From: Treponema sp.
Lineage (GTDB): Bacteria; Spirochaetota; Spirochaetia; Treponematales; Breznakiellaceae
Assembly: GCA_031258005.1 (NCBI GenBank)
Contig: JAIRNP010000015.1
Span: 1-40,250 of the forward strand
DNA length: 40,250 nucleotides
Reading direction: 5' to 3'
The notes beneath the pieces were generated by a model. It worked only from the letters and a program-made list of their open reading frames with translations, ran no database searches and was not told where the DNA came from. Both the position numbers and the translations under genes were made by a program. Shown here piece by piece: positions 1 to 7,617 of the stretch (position 1 is its first letter; every line of letters starts with the position of its first letter).

Positions 1-2
1 AG

Positions 3-176
3 ATTTATTACCGGTTGCGCGAGGCGGATCTTTTGGCAAAATACTCGCCAAAAGATATTATTGAACTGTCAAAATCCATTTACCAAATGAAAATACGAGG
101 TGAATGGCACCTAAGCGAAACTACGGTAAAACTTAGAAAACTCTTTCAAAAATTGAAGCTAGACTACCTATTTTAA
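3..176 (+). pseudogene. 3' end of a DDE transposase (IS4/IS1634-like), cut by the window edge
   Basis: Frame 3 is open from the left edge to a TAA at 174-176 and reads as 57 residues beginning IYYRLREADLLAKYS and ending KLKLDYLF. The pattern (tyrosine/leucine-rich start, KDIIELSKSIYQMKI, basic C-terminus) resembles the C-terminal tail of IS4/IS1634-type DDE transposases, but no catalytic residue lies in the visible part, so the family is only probable. Whether the rest is intact cannot be seen. The sequence around its stop codon recurs on the other strand at 11524-11574, which supports an IS end that has been copied around the genome. Confidence 0.5.
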
Positions 177-217
177 GCGGAGTTAGGGATCAAGACGTTC
201 CGGTAAAAGAACGGTGA

Positions 218-696
218 AAGGCTGCCCCCGGAACGGCTGAATTCGCGGTGGAAAGTATTTTACGGTGGTGGCAAACACTGGGAAAGAACACCTATCCACA
301 GGTTTCAAAGATCTATATAAACTGCGGCAATGGCGGCATCAAGGGGTCAAGAGTCAAGCTTTGGAAGAAGCGGTTGCAAGCATTTGCGAATAGCACGGGG
401 CTGGAAACGCATGTTTCCCATTTCCCTGCCGGCATATCAAAAGGGAACAAGATAGAACAGAGGATGTTTTGTTTCATACGTAAAAACGGGAAAGGGAAGC
501 CGCTCGTATCTATCGAAAGGGTGATTGAATTACTATCAAACACAACCACATCAAAGGGATTAAAAATCGTGTGTATACAAGATGATAACAAATACGAATT
601 GGGAACAAAGTTACTGATGAAGCATTAGCCGGACTCAGTCTGAAAAAAGACGCTTTCCATGGAGATTGGAATTATGTTATTTCCCCAGAAATATAA
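218..696 (+). pseudogene. ISAzo13-family transposase, C-terminal half, frameshifted
   Basis: The frame from 218 encodes TAEFAVESILRWWQ, then a long stretch typical of ISAzo13 transposases (NCGNGGIKGSRVKLWKKRLQ; HFPAGISKGNKIEQRMFCFI; GKGKPLVS), which contains the second half of the DDE-like catalytic core. A TGA at 215-217 closes the frame upstream, so the N-terminal half is missing. After LGTK (about 605-610) the family sequence continues in the -1 frame as VTDEALAGLSLKKDAFHGDWNYVISPEI and stops at 694-696, so a single-base deletion near 605-610 broke the frame. The initiating GTG at 248 is only an internal valine. This is a dead fragment, certain as to family. Confidence 0.85.
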
Positions 697-780
697 CAAG
701 TTATTTTCTTACAGTTACTAAGTAATTGTTAAATAATAACTTGAGAATAAATGAGAGGTATGTTATACTGGTTGTATCAA

Positions 781-1044
781 AGAAAAAGGGGTACGACAGC
801 CTATGGATACGGAGGATCGGTTGTTGTCCATGAGATAACCGGGTTGGCATTGAATAGGATAACGCGAGGAAAGAAAGAATGGACTTGTTCAATAACTGAA
901 GTTATTGAACAACTCTAATTATTAGAGCCGGTAGAATCGAACCCTACAGGGGTACGGGAAATCGGGGGCGGGCCGAAATGGACAGAAGAGAAATACCCGG
1001 ATATTCAGGAACACCTAAGGCACATAGTTGAGGACAACACCTAG
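781..1044 (+). pseudogene. ISAzo13-family transposase, N-terminal fragment interrupted by a palindrome
   Basis: In the frame starting at 781 the sequence reads TTAYGYGGSVVVHEITGLAL, then NRITRGKKEW, the helix-turn-helix-like N-terminus of ISAzo13 transposases. After the stop at 916-918 the same frame resumes as ESNPTGVREIGGGPKWTEEK and YPDIQEHLRHIVEDNT, and ends at a TAG (1042-1044). Between the two parts lies a perfect 12-bp palindrome (885-912) whose coding frame runs into the stop. The order is C-terminal fragment (218-696) then N-terminal fragment (here), so these are two different copies lying head to tail rather than one interrupted gene. Confidence 0.75.
885..912. repeat. CTGAA-core palindromic repeat, copy 1
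   Basis: Two perfect 12-bp arms (TTGTTCAATAAC / GTTATTGAACAA) flank a TGAA loop. The same architecture, with arms built on TTGTTC and a CTGAAG-like centre, recurs at 16798, 17692 and 31761, with degenerate copies at 12001 and 27596. This copy sits inside an ISAzo13 transposase remnant, so it may be a mobile or inserted unit. Confidence 0.7.
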
Positions 1045-1121
1045 GGCCTGTTCACACTGAAAGAAATGATACAAATAAGAGCGAAGTAAACAAACGCGTT
1101 AAACATAACAGCACGTTTATC

Positions 1122-1308
1122 CTAACGGGTAAAAATCCGCCGGAACGCCAGCTCTATCCCATTCCTCTGTTTGTATACCTCCTTATCTTCCTGGTCAAAA
1201 CGCCACGGTTCCGTGCGATCCTTCTTCGGCGGCACGACGGGCCGAAAGTTCAGAAACCTTGCCAGACCTCGGGTCTTGCTATCCGAATACGCCTTGTCCA
1301 TCAACAGG
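1122..1308 (-). pseudogene. IS5-family transposase, C-terminal fragment
   Basis: The minus strand encodes LLMDKAYSDSKTRGLARFLN, then FRPVVPPKKDRTEPWRFDQE, followed by YKQRNGIELAFRRI. This is the hallmark end of IS5-type DDE transposases: the second aspartate region (DKAY), the P-V-V-P-P-K segment and the Y-x(2)-R-x(3)-E signature with the catalytic glutamate. The fragment stops soon after FRRI, short of the usual tail, and on its N-terminal side it runs directly into an oppositely oriented ISAzo13 piece. It is a remnant, not a functional gene. Confidence 0.75.
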
Positions 1309-1311
1309 GCG

Positions 1312-1466
1312 GATTTTGGGGTGGAAAGCATTACGATGTGGTGGCAGTGTGTCGGGAAGCATACCTTTCCCCGGGCAACAAAGCTTCTGATAACAGGCGA
1401 TTGGGGTGGCAGCAAGGGGTATAAAAACAAAGTGTGGAAGTTCCGGTTGGGGCAACTGGCGGCGCG
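1312..1466 (+). pseudogene. ISAzo13-family transposase, short internal fragment
   Basis: The plus strand reads ADFGVESITMWWQCVGKHTF, then PRATKLLITGDWGGSKGYKN and KVWKFRLGQLA. This aligns by eye, residue for residue, with the AVESILRWWQTLGKNTYPQV...GGIKGSRVKLWKKRLQ part of the copy at 218-696. Only about 50 codons remain. It is wedged between a minus-strand IS5 fragment (1122-1308) and minus-strand unknown coding sequence (from 1470). Because no stop codon falls on the opposite strand, a false 167-codon minus-strand frame spans all three pieces. Confidence 0.75.
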
Positions 1467-1469
1467 TTC

Positions 1470-1580
1470 CAGCGTTTCCCGAAACGCTTCAATAGCACAG
1501 GCAAGCCCTCGTTTGTAACTTATCCTGCCCTCGCCTTCAAGACCTTCCGTATCAAGCCATTGCCGCCCCTGGTAGATCAT
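1470..1580 (-). pseudogene. Truncated unknown gene fragment
   Basis: A minus-strand frame starting at the ATG at 1580 reads MIYQGRQWLDTEGLEGEGRI, then SYKRGLACAIEAFRETLERA, before it merges into the ISAzo13 fragment. It begins 20 bases after the stop of the broken small gene at 1600-1822, the spacing of a co-transcribed pair. I do not recognise the family. The acidic/basic helical composition looks like genuine protein, but the 3' part has been replaced by IS DNA. Confidence 0.35.
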
Positions 1581-1599
1581 TGTAACGGCAACCTGTATT

Positions 1600-1822
1600 T
1601 TACCGATTAAGCCAGCCCGATCCAAATTTCGCCTCCGCTTCCGCTAAATTCCAGCCGTCTAAATATTCGACACCCAGTTTTTCTTTGGTGATTTTCGCCA
1701 AAAACGGCGGCATAGGAATAGTTTTGAAAAGGGTCATTGCTTCATCTTCTTTTCCTTCATCACACATCACACAGCGCAAAAAACTTCATCGTGATAGCCG
1801 CTTTTTCTTTTTCTGTCATCAT
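1600..1822 (-). pseudogene. Small unknown gene broken by a 7-bp tandem duplication
   Basis: From the ATG at 1822 (preceded by a GGAGG ribosome site five bases away) the frame reads MMTEKEKAAITMKFFALCDV and hits a stop. If one copy of the tandem 7-mer CATCACA at 1758-1771 (plus strand) is removed, the frame runs on as ALCDEGKEDEAMTLFKTIPM, PPFLAKITKEKLGVEYLDGW and NLAEAEAKFGSGWLNR to a TAA at 1600-1602, giving a protein of about 71 residues. The continuous, protein-like sequence after the repair argues that this was a real gene until recently. It lies 27 bases downstream of the gene at 1850-2518 and was probably its partner. The function is unknown. Confidence 0.6.
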
Positions 1823-1849
1823 TTTTCCTCCGTGTGTTTTATCATTGCC

Positions 1850-2518
1850 TTACGGCACAATCGTGCTGACAACCGCACTCCACGGCCCAATATCGCCTTT
1901 GGAATTTTCGTAAGCGGTCGCGTAATAAACCGGCTTGCCCTGGTTGCTGGGGTCCCACAAAAATTTTTCCGCAGTCTTCCGGCTGAATTCTGATTTCGGC
2001 AAGTCAGCGGGTGTTGCCGGAGCCGTCCCGCCCAATTGCCAAGCATAGCGCACCCCGTAAGCGTCCGCCGGTTTTTCCTTTTTGCTAGTCGCCGAATCAA
2101 GGGCAATAACCGTATGCTGATACTTACCCGACGGCTCCACGTCCGTATCGGGACGGCTCGTCGGGGCCGGATGATGGGTCGGCGCACTATCCTTGACGTG
2201 AAGCCCTAAGTCAATGCGGTCTTCCACGGTGATTGCGTCCGCAGCATTGGGATTGATGAACGTGTTCACCATCCAACGGATATTTGTCGTATCTTCGCCC
2301 CGAAGCCGCCGCGCCTTTTCAACAGCAAGGCTCGTGCGGGTGTCGGGATTGTCCGCCTCCGCCTGCGCCGCCGTCCATGCGGTATGAGCGTCGGTCAACT
2401 TTGCCTTCGCCGTGTCGGGAATACCCCACGCTGCGGCCTTTTGAGAGACCAAATCAACAAAATGGTCTGAAAAAAGCCGGAAATCGGCGATTTTCGCCGG
2501 TATATAATCCTTTGCCAT
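1850..2518 (-). CDS. Conserved hypothetical protein, 222 aa
   Basis: The protein starts MAKDYIPAKIADFRLFSDHF, has an alpha-helical N-terminal half with an alanine-rich stretch (AHTAWTAAQAEADNPDTRTS), a proline/threonine-rich hinge around residues 113-125, and a C-terminal half ending in a fibronectin-like motif (GKPVYYATAYENSKGDIGPW). The family, as I recall it, recurs in termite-gut treponemes and some Bacteroidetes with no known function; the MxxDYIP start and the 'W-x-N-T-K-G-x-x-GPWS' style ending are its marks. There is no signal peptide or membrane segment. The start is supported by GGAGG nine bases upstream of the ATG. It is the only unbroken gene in the IS-rich first 3.4 kb and is followed by a small broken gene, probably its operon partner. 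Confidence 0.65.
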   Translation of the reverse strand: MAKDYIPAKIADFRLFSDHFVDLVSQKAAAWGIPDTAKAKLTDAHTAWTAAQAEADNPDTRTSLAVEKARRLRGEDTTNIRWMVNTFINPNAADAITVEDRIDLGLHVKDSAPTHHPAPTSRPDTDVEPSGKYQHTVIALDSATSKKEKPADAYGVRYAWQLGGTAPATPADLPKSEFSRKTAEKFLWDPSNQGKPVYYATAYENSKGDIGPWSAVVSTIVP

Positions 2519-2520
2519 AG

Positions 2521-2839
2521 TTCTTTCCTCCGTTTTTTGCCGGCAAATTGGGCTTGCGGGATGGCTGGCAAACCTTAATGGCTTGCTGGCAAAGCCTGCG
2601 GGGAGGCAAAATATCCTTTTCGGCTGTCCCTCAAACCTTCACGGCTAGCAAAACACCATTACGAGATATGCGGAAAAGTTCAGGGAAAGGCAAATATCCT
2701 CTGCCGGATGTGCGGGAAAAGATGAATACCTATCCACAATAAACCACAAAGGCGAATACGGTTAAAGAAGGGTTTAGAGGAAAATCCCCTTTTTCCCTTT
2801 CCTTTTTCGCCTTCCGCGCCTTCGCGGTTATTTTCCCTG
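2521..2839. other. Non-coding stretch, no gene supported
   Basis: A 64-codon frame (2548-2742, plus) exists but is built of related short words (GCTGGCAAA, CTTGCGGGA, GGCAAATATCC) and has no family resemblance or ribosome site. I regard it as non-coding. The tail (2745-2838) is pyrimidine-rich and carries no recognisable element. Confidence 0.4.
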
Positions 2840-2854
2840 TGTGGGTCAAGTTTA
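2840..2854 (+). repeat. 15-bp word shared in inverted orientation with 39854-39868
   Basis: TGTGGGTCAAGTTTA here is the exact reverse complement of 39854-39868. It lies just outside the 3' side of the minus-strand IS4-like transposase remnant (3010-3311), where an IS terminal inverted repeat would be expected. That it is a terminal repeat is an inference. Confidence 0.4.
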
Positions 2855-3009
2855 AGATTAGGGGGGGGTGAAATTTCCGCTGACTATAGACGCGCTATAC
2901 CGATACAGACGGCCACAGCTCTTTCATTATTTGGAGAGAAAAGGGAAAGGGGAAAAGGTCGGTGAACAGGATGATTTATCAGCTTACCGTTTAGCGAGAA
3001 TGCCGTTGA

Positions 3010-3311
3010 GCCGCCGCCGTCCAGATTCAAGCCGTCTTCCGCGCCAGTCGAACCGCTTCCTCATACGCCGCCCTATTCTTTTTCACCGGACTATAGGTGT
3101 CTACCTCCCGTTTCACGTTCACTGTATTCATAACCTCCCGCGATACAAATCCCCGGTCGTTTATTACGCTGTCCCCCGGTGTGAGCATCGCCCTGGTCAC
3201 CAGCATATCCCGGCTCAGGGCAAGGTCGTGCTCCGGGATGGTTCCCAGACGGATTTCCTCGATAACTCCTCCGTCCCCCGCTATGCCCCGCAACGTCGCC
3301 AGTTTCTATCC
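3010..3311 (-). pseudogene. IS4/IS1634-type DDE transposase, internal fragment
   Basis: The minus strand reads KLATLRGIAGDGGVIEEIRL, then GTIPEHDLALSRDMLVTRAM, LTPGDSVINDRGFVSREVMN and VDTYSPVKKNRAAYEEAVRL. The INDRGFVSRE segment with its catalytic aspartate, the preceding LTPGD, and the VDTYxPVKKN block are typical of IS4-superfamily transposases. The frame is closed upstream by a stop at about 3308 and downstream by TGA at 3027; residues before and after the core are lost. It is a pseudogene piece, with its probable outer end near 2840. Confidence 0.7.
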
Positions 3312-3422
3312 CCGTTTCGCTCCCCCTTCATCCTCCTAGTATATCCCAGGGGGTGCTCTTTTCCCTCGTTAGTCTTAGAGGTGAACTTCTCACTTATTAA
3401 CGACACATGGTGCAAATTTTTG

Positions 3423-3451
3423 TTGACAGCCTAAAATTTCCATTATACACT
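3423..3451 (+). promoter_or_regulatory. Sigma-70-type promoter of the pentose operon
   Basis: A consensus TTGACA (3423-3428) is followed after 17 bases by TACACT (3446-3451). The predicted start near 3458 leaves a leader of about 65 bases before chvE. No operator palindrome is evident in the leader. Confidence 0.55.
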
Positions 3452-3522
3452 GACTTTGTACATATAAGGTGAACGAACACGCAATATAACCGTTCCCTTA
3501 TTATTTTAAGCGGAGGAAGAAA

Positions 3523-4623
3523 ATGAAGTGTATGTCAAGGGTTCTTATGACGGTTTTGGTCCTGCTTGTTGGAGCAGGAACGGTTTTCGCAGGTGGTGGC
3601 AGTCAAAGCCAAGGCACAGGGGGAAAAGGCTTAATCGGCGTGGTGATGCCCACCCGGTCGGAGGAGCGGTGGATTAAAGATGGCAACGCGGTCAAGGAAG
3701 GCCTCGAAAAATTGGGGTACACCGTAGACCTCCAGTATTCGGATGATGACATCCCCACCCAGTCTCGCCAGCTTGACGACATGATCACCAAGGGTGTCAA
3801 AGCCCTGGTCATCGCGTCCATTGACGGTTCGGCTCTCTCCAACCAGCTTGCCAATGCGGCCGCGGCCAAGATTCCCGTCATCTCCTATGACCGGCTTCTC
3901 ATGCAGTCCCCTCATGTGGACTACTACGTGTCTTTCGACAACTACAAGGTTGGCGGACAGATGGGGGATATTCTGATTACCGGCCTCAAACTGGATCAAG
4001 CCACCGCCGCAGCGCCGGTGATTGTCGAATTGTTTGCCGGTTCTCCCGACGACAACAACTCGGTCGGTTTCTATCAGGGCGCGATGGACAAGCTAAAACC
4101 CTACTTTGATAAAGGAGTACTTACAGTGCCTTCCGGCCAGATAGACCGGGCTGTAATCGGTACCTTGCGGTGGGACGCGGCGGAAGCCCAAAAGCGCATG
4201 GAGAACCTGCTTTCCGCGTACTACTCCGGGGATGTGGTGCTGAACGGCATTCTGTCTCCCTATGATCCTATCAGCTTGTCCTGTCTGGAAGCCTGCAAAG
4301 CGGTAGGTTACGGTACCCCGGGCAAGCCCCTTCCGGTAGTGGGCGGTCAGGACTGTATCGTCGCTTCCTGTAAGTCCATTCTTGCGGGTGAACAGTATGC
4401 CACCGTGCTGAAAGACACCCGCTCCCTGGGTGCGGCTACGGTTACCCTGGTGGATACCCTCATGCAGGGTAAGACTCCTACCGGCCTGGACACCAAGAGC
4501 TACAACAACGGGGTCAAGATAGTTCCCTCTTTGCTGCTTGACTCGGTTATTGTTACCAAAGATAATCTCAAGGCAGCGGTACTTGATACCGGGTATCATA
4601 CCGCGGCGGAGCTTGGCCTGTAG
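3523..4623 (+). CDS. chvE: Periplasmic sugar-binding protein of an MMS/ChvE-type ABC transporter
   Basis: This 366-aa protein has a cleavable signal peptide (basic MKCMSR, then hydrophobic VLMTVLVLLVGAGTVFA, about 24 residues) and the two-lobed periplasmic-binding-protein type I fold: GVVMPTRSEERWIKDG near the start, then TKGVKALVIASIDG, KIPVISYDRL and YVSFDNYKVGGQMG. These segments are typical of ChvE/XylF receptors that bind monosaccharides such as arabinose, xylose, galactose or glucose. It is the first gene of the transport operon and is followed by its ATPase and permease and by araA/araD, so L-arabinose is the likely main ligand (inference). GGAGG sits seven bases before the ATG. The 14-bp word containing the ribosome site (3502-3515) also occurs at the ends of nearby IS remnants. 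Confidence 0.88.
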   Translation: MKCMSRVLMTVLVLLVGAGTVFAGGGSQSQGTGGKGLIGVVMPTRSEERWIKDGNAVKEGLEKLGYTVDLQYSDDDIPTQSRQLDDMITKGVKALVIASIDGSALSNQLANAAAAKIPVISYDRLLMQSPHVDYYVSFDNYKVGGQMGDILITGLKLDQATAAAPVIVELFAGSPDDNNSVGFYQGAMDKLKPYFDKGVLTVPSGQIDRAVIGTLRWDAAEAQKRMENLLSAYYSGDVVLNGILSPYDPISLSCLEACKAVGYGTPGKPLPVVGGQDCIVASCKSILAGEQYATVLKDTRSLGAATVTLVDTLMQGKTPTGLDTKSYNNGVKIVPSLLLDSVIVTKDNLKAAVLDTGYHTAAELGL

Positions 4624-4716
4624 TTGCGGGCCCGCGGGTCCTCAGATGGTTCCAAAATCCGGTGTCCGGTAGGATGATGGTTTTGAAGCCGCTGTTAAAA
4701 AACGCGGTTTTGCAAG

Positions 4717-4759
4717 GCCCTGGGAACCGGTAAGAGCCGGTTCCCTCGGATCCCAGGGC
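4717..4759 (+). promoter_or_regulatory. Intercistronic stem-loop with two alternative stems
   Basis: GGGAACCGG (4722-4730) can pair perfectly with CCGGTTCCC (4737-4745). Alternatively GCCCTGGGA (4717-4725) can pair perfectly with TCCCAGGGC (4751-4759). The two stems share bases and exclude each other. There is no T-run, so it is more likely an mRNA-stabilising or processing element for the abundant receptor mRNA than a terminator. Confidence 0.5.
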
Positions 4760-4801
4760 GGGGCCATTGATTTGGGAACCAGTTCAGGTATGTTGCTTTA
4801 T

Positions 4802-4851
4802 TTTAAGAGAAGCTCTTTTAAAATTGCACCTTTGAAAGAGCTTCTCTTAAA
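4802..4851 (+). promoter_or_regulatory. 17-bp perfect stem-loop just before the mmsA ribosome site
   Basis: The arms 4802-4818 and 4835-4851 are perfect 17-bp reverse complements (AAGAGAAGCTC core) with a 16-base loop. The Shine-Dalgarno AAGGAG of mmsA begins two bases after the 3' arm. It could set the receptor/ATPase expression ratio, as such hairpins do in other binding-protein operons, or be a protein-binding dyad. Confidence 0.6.
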
Positions 4852-4866
4852 TTAAGGAGCCTTTGT

Positions 4867-6414
4867 ATGTCTAATCAAGCTGCGTTGCTTGAAATGAAGA
4901 ATATCACCAAGACCTTTCCCGGCGTAGTGGCCCTGGATAAGGTTAATCTCCAGGTAAAACAGCGGGAGATACATGCCTTGGTGGGAGAAAACGGCGCGGG
5001 AAAATCCACCCTGATGAAGGTCCTCTCCGGAGTATATCCTCACGGTACGTACGAGGGGGAGATCGTGTTTGAAGGTAAACCCTGCGCCTTTACCGATATC
5101 AAACAAAGTGAAAAGACCGGCATTGTGATCATCCATCAGGAATTAGCCCTCAGCCCCTACCTTTCCATAGCGGAAAATATTTTCCTTGGGGATGAGCGAG
5201 CGAAATACCACATCATTAATTGGGATAAGACCCGGGATGATGCCCTTATATATATGCGGAAATTGGGCTTGCATGAAAACCCCTCTATGCCGGTGAACAA
5301 GCTGGGAGTGGGCAAACAGCAACTGGTGGAAATCGCCAAGGCCCTGGCAAAGGATGCCAAAATCCTGATTCTGGACGAGCCCACCTCGGCGCTCAATGAA
5401 AATGACAGCGAACATTTGCTCCAGATTCTGAGGGAGCTTCGAGACCAGCACCACATTTCATCGGTGCTGATTTCCCATAAACTCAACGAAGTGGCGGCAG
5501 TGGCGGATCGGATCACGATCTTACGGGATGGCAAAACCATTGAAACCCTGCAGGTAGAACGGGACTCAGGCGGTACGGCGTCTATCAGCGAAGACCGGAT
5601 TATCAAGGGCATGGTTGGCCGGGAAATCACGGATCGCTTCCCCAAACGGAACAATCCCATTGGCGATGTGGTGTTTGAGGTGCGGAATTGGACGGTTTAT
5701 AACCCGGACAATCCTGAGCGGAAGAAACTAGACCAGGTGCATATGATCGTGCGATCCGGTGAAGTGGTGGGTCTGGCCGGTCTCGTAGGCGCGGGGCGCA
5801 CCGAATGGGCCACCAGCATTTTCGGTACGTATTACGGCGTGCATATCAGCGGTCAAACCTTTATCAATGGCAAAGAAGTGAACCTTAATTCGATTCCCAA
5901 GGCGATTGAGCAGGGCCTGGCCTATATAACCGAAGACCGGAAGGAATTCGGCTTGGTGCTGATTGGGACCATCAAAGAAAATACCACCCTGGCTAAACTG
6001 AAAAAAATCGCCCGGGGCAGCGTTATTAATGAACATGAAGAGATCCTCGCTGCAGAGGATTACCGTAAAAAACTCAATATCAAAACCCCCTCGATTTTGC
6101 AGCTTGCCGGGAACCTTTCCGGAGGCAACCAGCAAAAGGTCGTGTTGGCCAAGTGGCTCTTCTCGGATCCCCGGATCCTCATTCTGGACGAACCAACCCG
6201 GGGTATTGATGTGGGGGCTAAACAGGAGATCTACCGGATCATCAATAATTTGGCTGCTCAAGGTATCGCCTGCATTCTTATATCCAGCGAGATGCCGGAG
6301 ATTATTGGCATGAGCGACCGGATTTACGTGATGAGCGAGGGCAGGATTACCGCTGAACTGGAAGGCAAAACCGCAACTCAGGAAGAAATCATGGGGTATA
6401 TTCTGTCCAATTAA
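4867..6414 (+). CDS. mmsA: Sugar ABC transporter, tandem ATP-binding protein
   Basis: The 515-aa protein carries two ABC ATPase domains. The first has a normal Walker A (GENGAGKST, residues 40-48), a Q-loop in IIHQELAL, a signature-like LGVGKQQ and Walker [12 protein letters not shown]. The second has a degenerate Walker A (GLVGAGRT, residues 305-312, lacking the lysine), signature LSGGNQQK and Walker [15 protein letters not shown]. This asymmetry is the rule in monosaccharide ATPases (RbsA/XylG/AraG/GguA). The [10 protein letters not shown] segment and overall length fit the GguA/MmsA branch that partners ChvE. It energises the permease encoded by the next gene, ten bases downstream. AAGGAG precedes the ATG. 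Confidence 0.88.
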   Translation: MSNQAALLEMKNITKTFPGVVALDKVNLQVKQREIHALVGENGAGKSTLMKVLSGVYPHGTYEGEIVFEGKPCAFTDIKQSEKTGIVIIHQELALSPYLSIAENIFLGDERAKYHIINWDKTRDDALIYMRKLGLHENPSMPVNKLGVGKQQLVEIAKALAKDAKILILDEPTSALNENDSEHLLQILRELRDQHHISSVLISHKLNEVAAVADRITILRDGKTIETLQVERDSGGTASISEDRIIKGMVGREITDRFPKRNNPIGDVVFEVRNWTVYNPDNPERKKLDQVHMIVRSGEVVGLAGLVGAGRTEWATSIFGTYYGVHISGQTFINGKEVNLNSIPKAIEQGLAYITEDRKEFGLVLIGTIKENTTLAKLKKIARGSVINEHEEILAAEDYRKKLNIKTPSILQLAGNLSGGNQQKVVLAKWLFSDPRILILDEPTRGIDVGAKQEIYRIINNLAAQGIACILISSEMPEIIGMSDRIYVMSEGRITAELEGKTATQEEIMGYILSN

Positions 6415-6423
6415 GGAGATACA

Positions 6424-7605
6424 ATGAATAGCTTATTTGCACTGTTAAAGAAGAATTCAAGGCAATACGGCATGGTGATCGCCTTGGCGGTGGCAATGAT
6501 TTTCTTCGGTATCCTGACCAACGGTATTTTCTTTCGGCCGGTGAATCTCACGAACCTGGTCCTGCAAAATAGTTACGTCCTCATCCTTGCGGTAGGGATG
6601 CTGCTGTGTACCCTTACGGGTAATGTGGACCTTTCGGTGGGGTCCATTGTCTGTTTCGTAGGGGCAATATGCGGGGTGATGATTGTGGATATGCACTTGA
6701 ATCCCTTTTTGGTTATGTTCGTGGCGCTCCTCATCGGAGGGGTAATCGGCATGTGGCAGGGGTTCTGGATTGCCTTTGTGCGGGTTCCTCCCTTTATCGC
6801 AACCTTGGCGGGAATGCTGATGTTCCGCGGCCTCGGGCAGGTTATTATGCAGGGACAGACCAAGGCGCCCTTTCCAAAAGAATTCCAGGTAATAGCTTCT
6901 GGTTATATCCCGGATCCCCTGGGAGGTCTTACCCTAGGCAAAACCAGTTTCCATCTTTTTACCCTGGTTATAGGGATCGGGATCGTCGCATTCATCATCG
7001 TAAACGAGGTAAACAAACGCAAAAAGCAGCAGGAGTATACCTTTGATTTGTTGCCCAAAGGCATGTGGATAAGTAAGCTCGTGGCCATTGCGCTCGTGCT
7101 CATGGCCTTTACCGTTGTATTTGCCCTTTACCGGGGTTTGCCGAATATTTTGATTGTCTTAGGGATTCTTATCGTGGGGTATCAGTTTGTTGCTTCAAGG
7201 ACGGTTCAAGGCCGGCATATTTATGCCCTGGGAGGTAACGCCAAGGCGGCAAAACTTTCAGGGGTCAAAACCGAATGGGTGATGTTTTGGATATACACCA
7301 ATATGGCGGTCCTTGCCTCCATAGCCGCCCTGGTTTTTGCCGCCCGGCTTAACGCGGCTACCCCAAAGGCCGGTCAGAACTTTGAAATGGACGCCATCGC
7401 CGCCTGTTATGTAGGGGGTTCGGCCGTATCCGGCGGCATAGGGACCATTATCGGGGCAGTGGTGGGGGGCCTCTTTATCGGCATTTTGAACAACGGCATG
7501 TCCATCCTGGGGGTCAGTACCGACTGGCAGCAGGCGATTAAAGGGTTTGTGCTACTGGCGGCAGTGGCTTTTGACCTGTATTCTAAAAGGAGGAACACCA
7601 AATAA
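6424..7605 (+). CDS. mmsB: Sugar ABC transporter permease
   Basis: This 393-aa very hydrophobic protein belongs to the ribose/xylose-type permease family (BPD_transp_2): GNVDLSVGSIVCFVGAICGV and FVRVPPFIATLAGMLMFRGLGQ contain the conserved DLSVG and TL-x(n)-RG motifs, and FEMDAIAACYVGGSAVSGGIGT near the C-terminus is the conserved A-x-A-x-V-x-GG-x-S-x-x-GG loop. About ten membrane helices are visible; the stretch around 198-213 (NEVNKRKKQQEYTFDL) is a cytoplasmic loop, the XylH/GguB-type insertion that makes it longer than RbsC. It forms the membrane channel for the ATPase and receptor encoded just upstream. GGAG lies six bases before the ATG. Confidence 0.88.
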   Translation: MNSLFALLKKNSRQYGMVIALAVAMIFFGILTNGIFFRPVNLTNLVLQNSYVLILAVGMLLCTLTGNVDLSVGSIVCFVGAICGVMIVDMHLNPFLVMFVALLIGGVIGMWQGFWIAFVRVPPFIATLAGMLMFRGLGQVIMQGQTKAPFPKEFQVIASGYIPDPLGGLTLGKTSFHLFTLVIGIGIVAFIIVNEVNKRKKQQEYTFDLLPKGMWISKLVAIALVLMAFTVVFALYRGLPNILIVLGILIVGYQFVASRTVQGRHIYALGGNAKAAKLSGVKTEWVMFWIYTNMAVLASIAALVFAARLNAATPKAGQNFEMDAIAACYVGGSAVSGGIGTIIGAVVGGLFIGILNNGMSILGVSTDWQQAIKGFVLLAAVAFDLYSKRRNTK

Positions 7606-7617
7606 ACGGAGGTAGTA

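Noticed and set aside
918-960. tRNA-like segment (GTAGAATCGAACCCTAC)
   Set aside because: It mimics a T-arm in reverse complement, but no acceptor, anticodon or D arms can be built around it, and the stretch codes for an ISAzo13 piece.
2548-2742. 64-codon plus-strand frame
   Set aside because: Low-complexity, made of repeated short words, no ribosome site, no family resemblance.
1-3400. CRISPR array, prophage or defence island in the repeat-rich left end
   Set aside because: No regularly spaced repeats, no Cas, phage structural, restriction or toxin-antitoxin proteins; all recognisable pieces are IS remnants.
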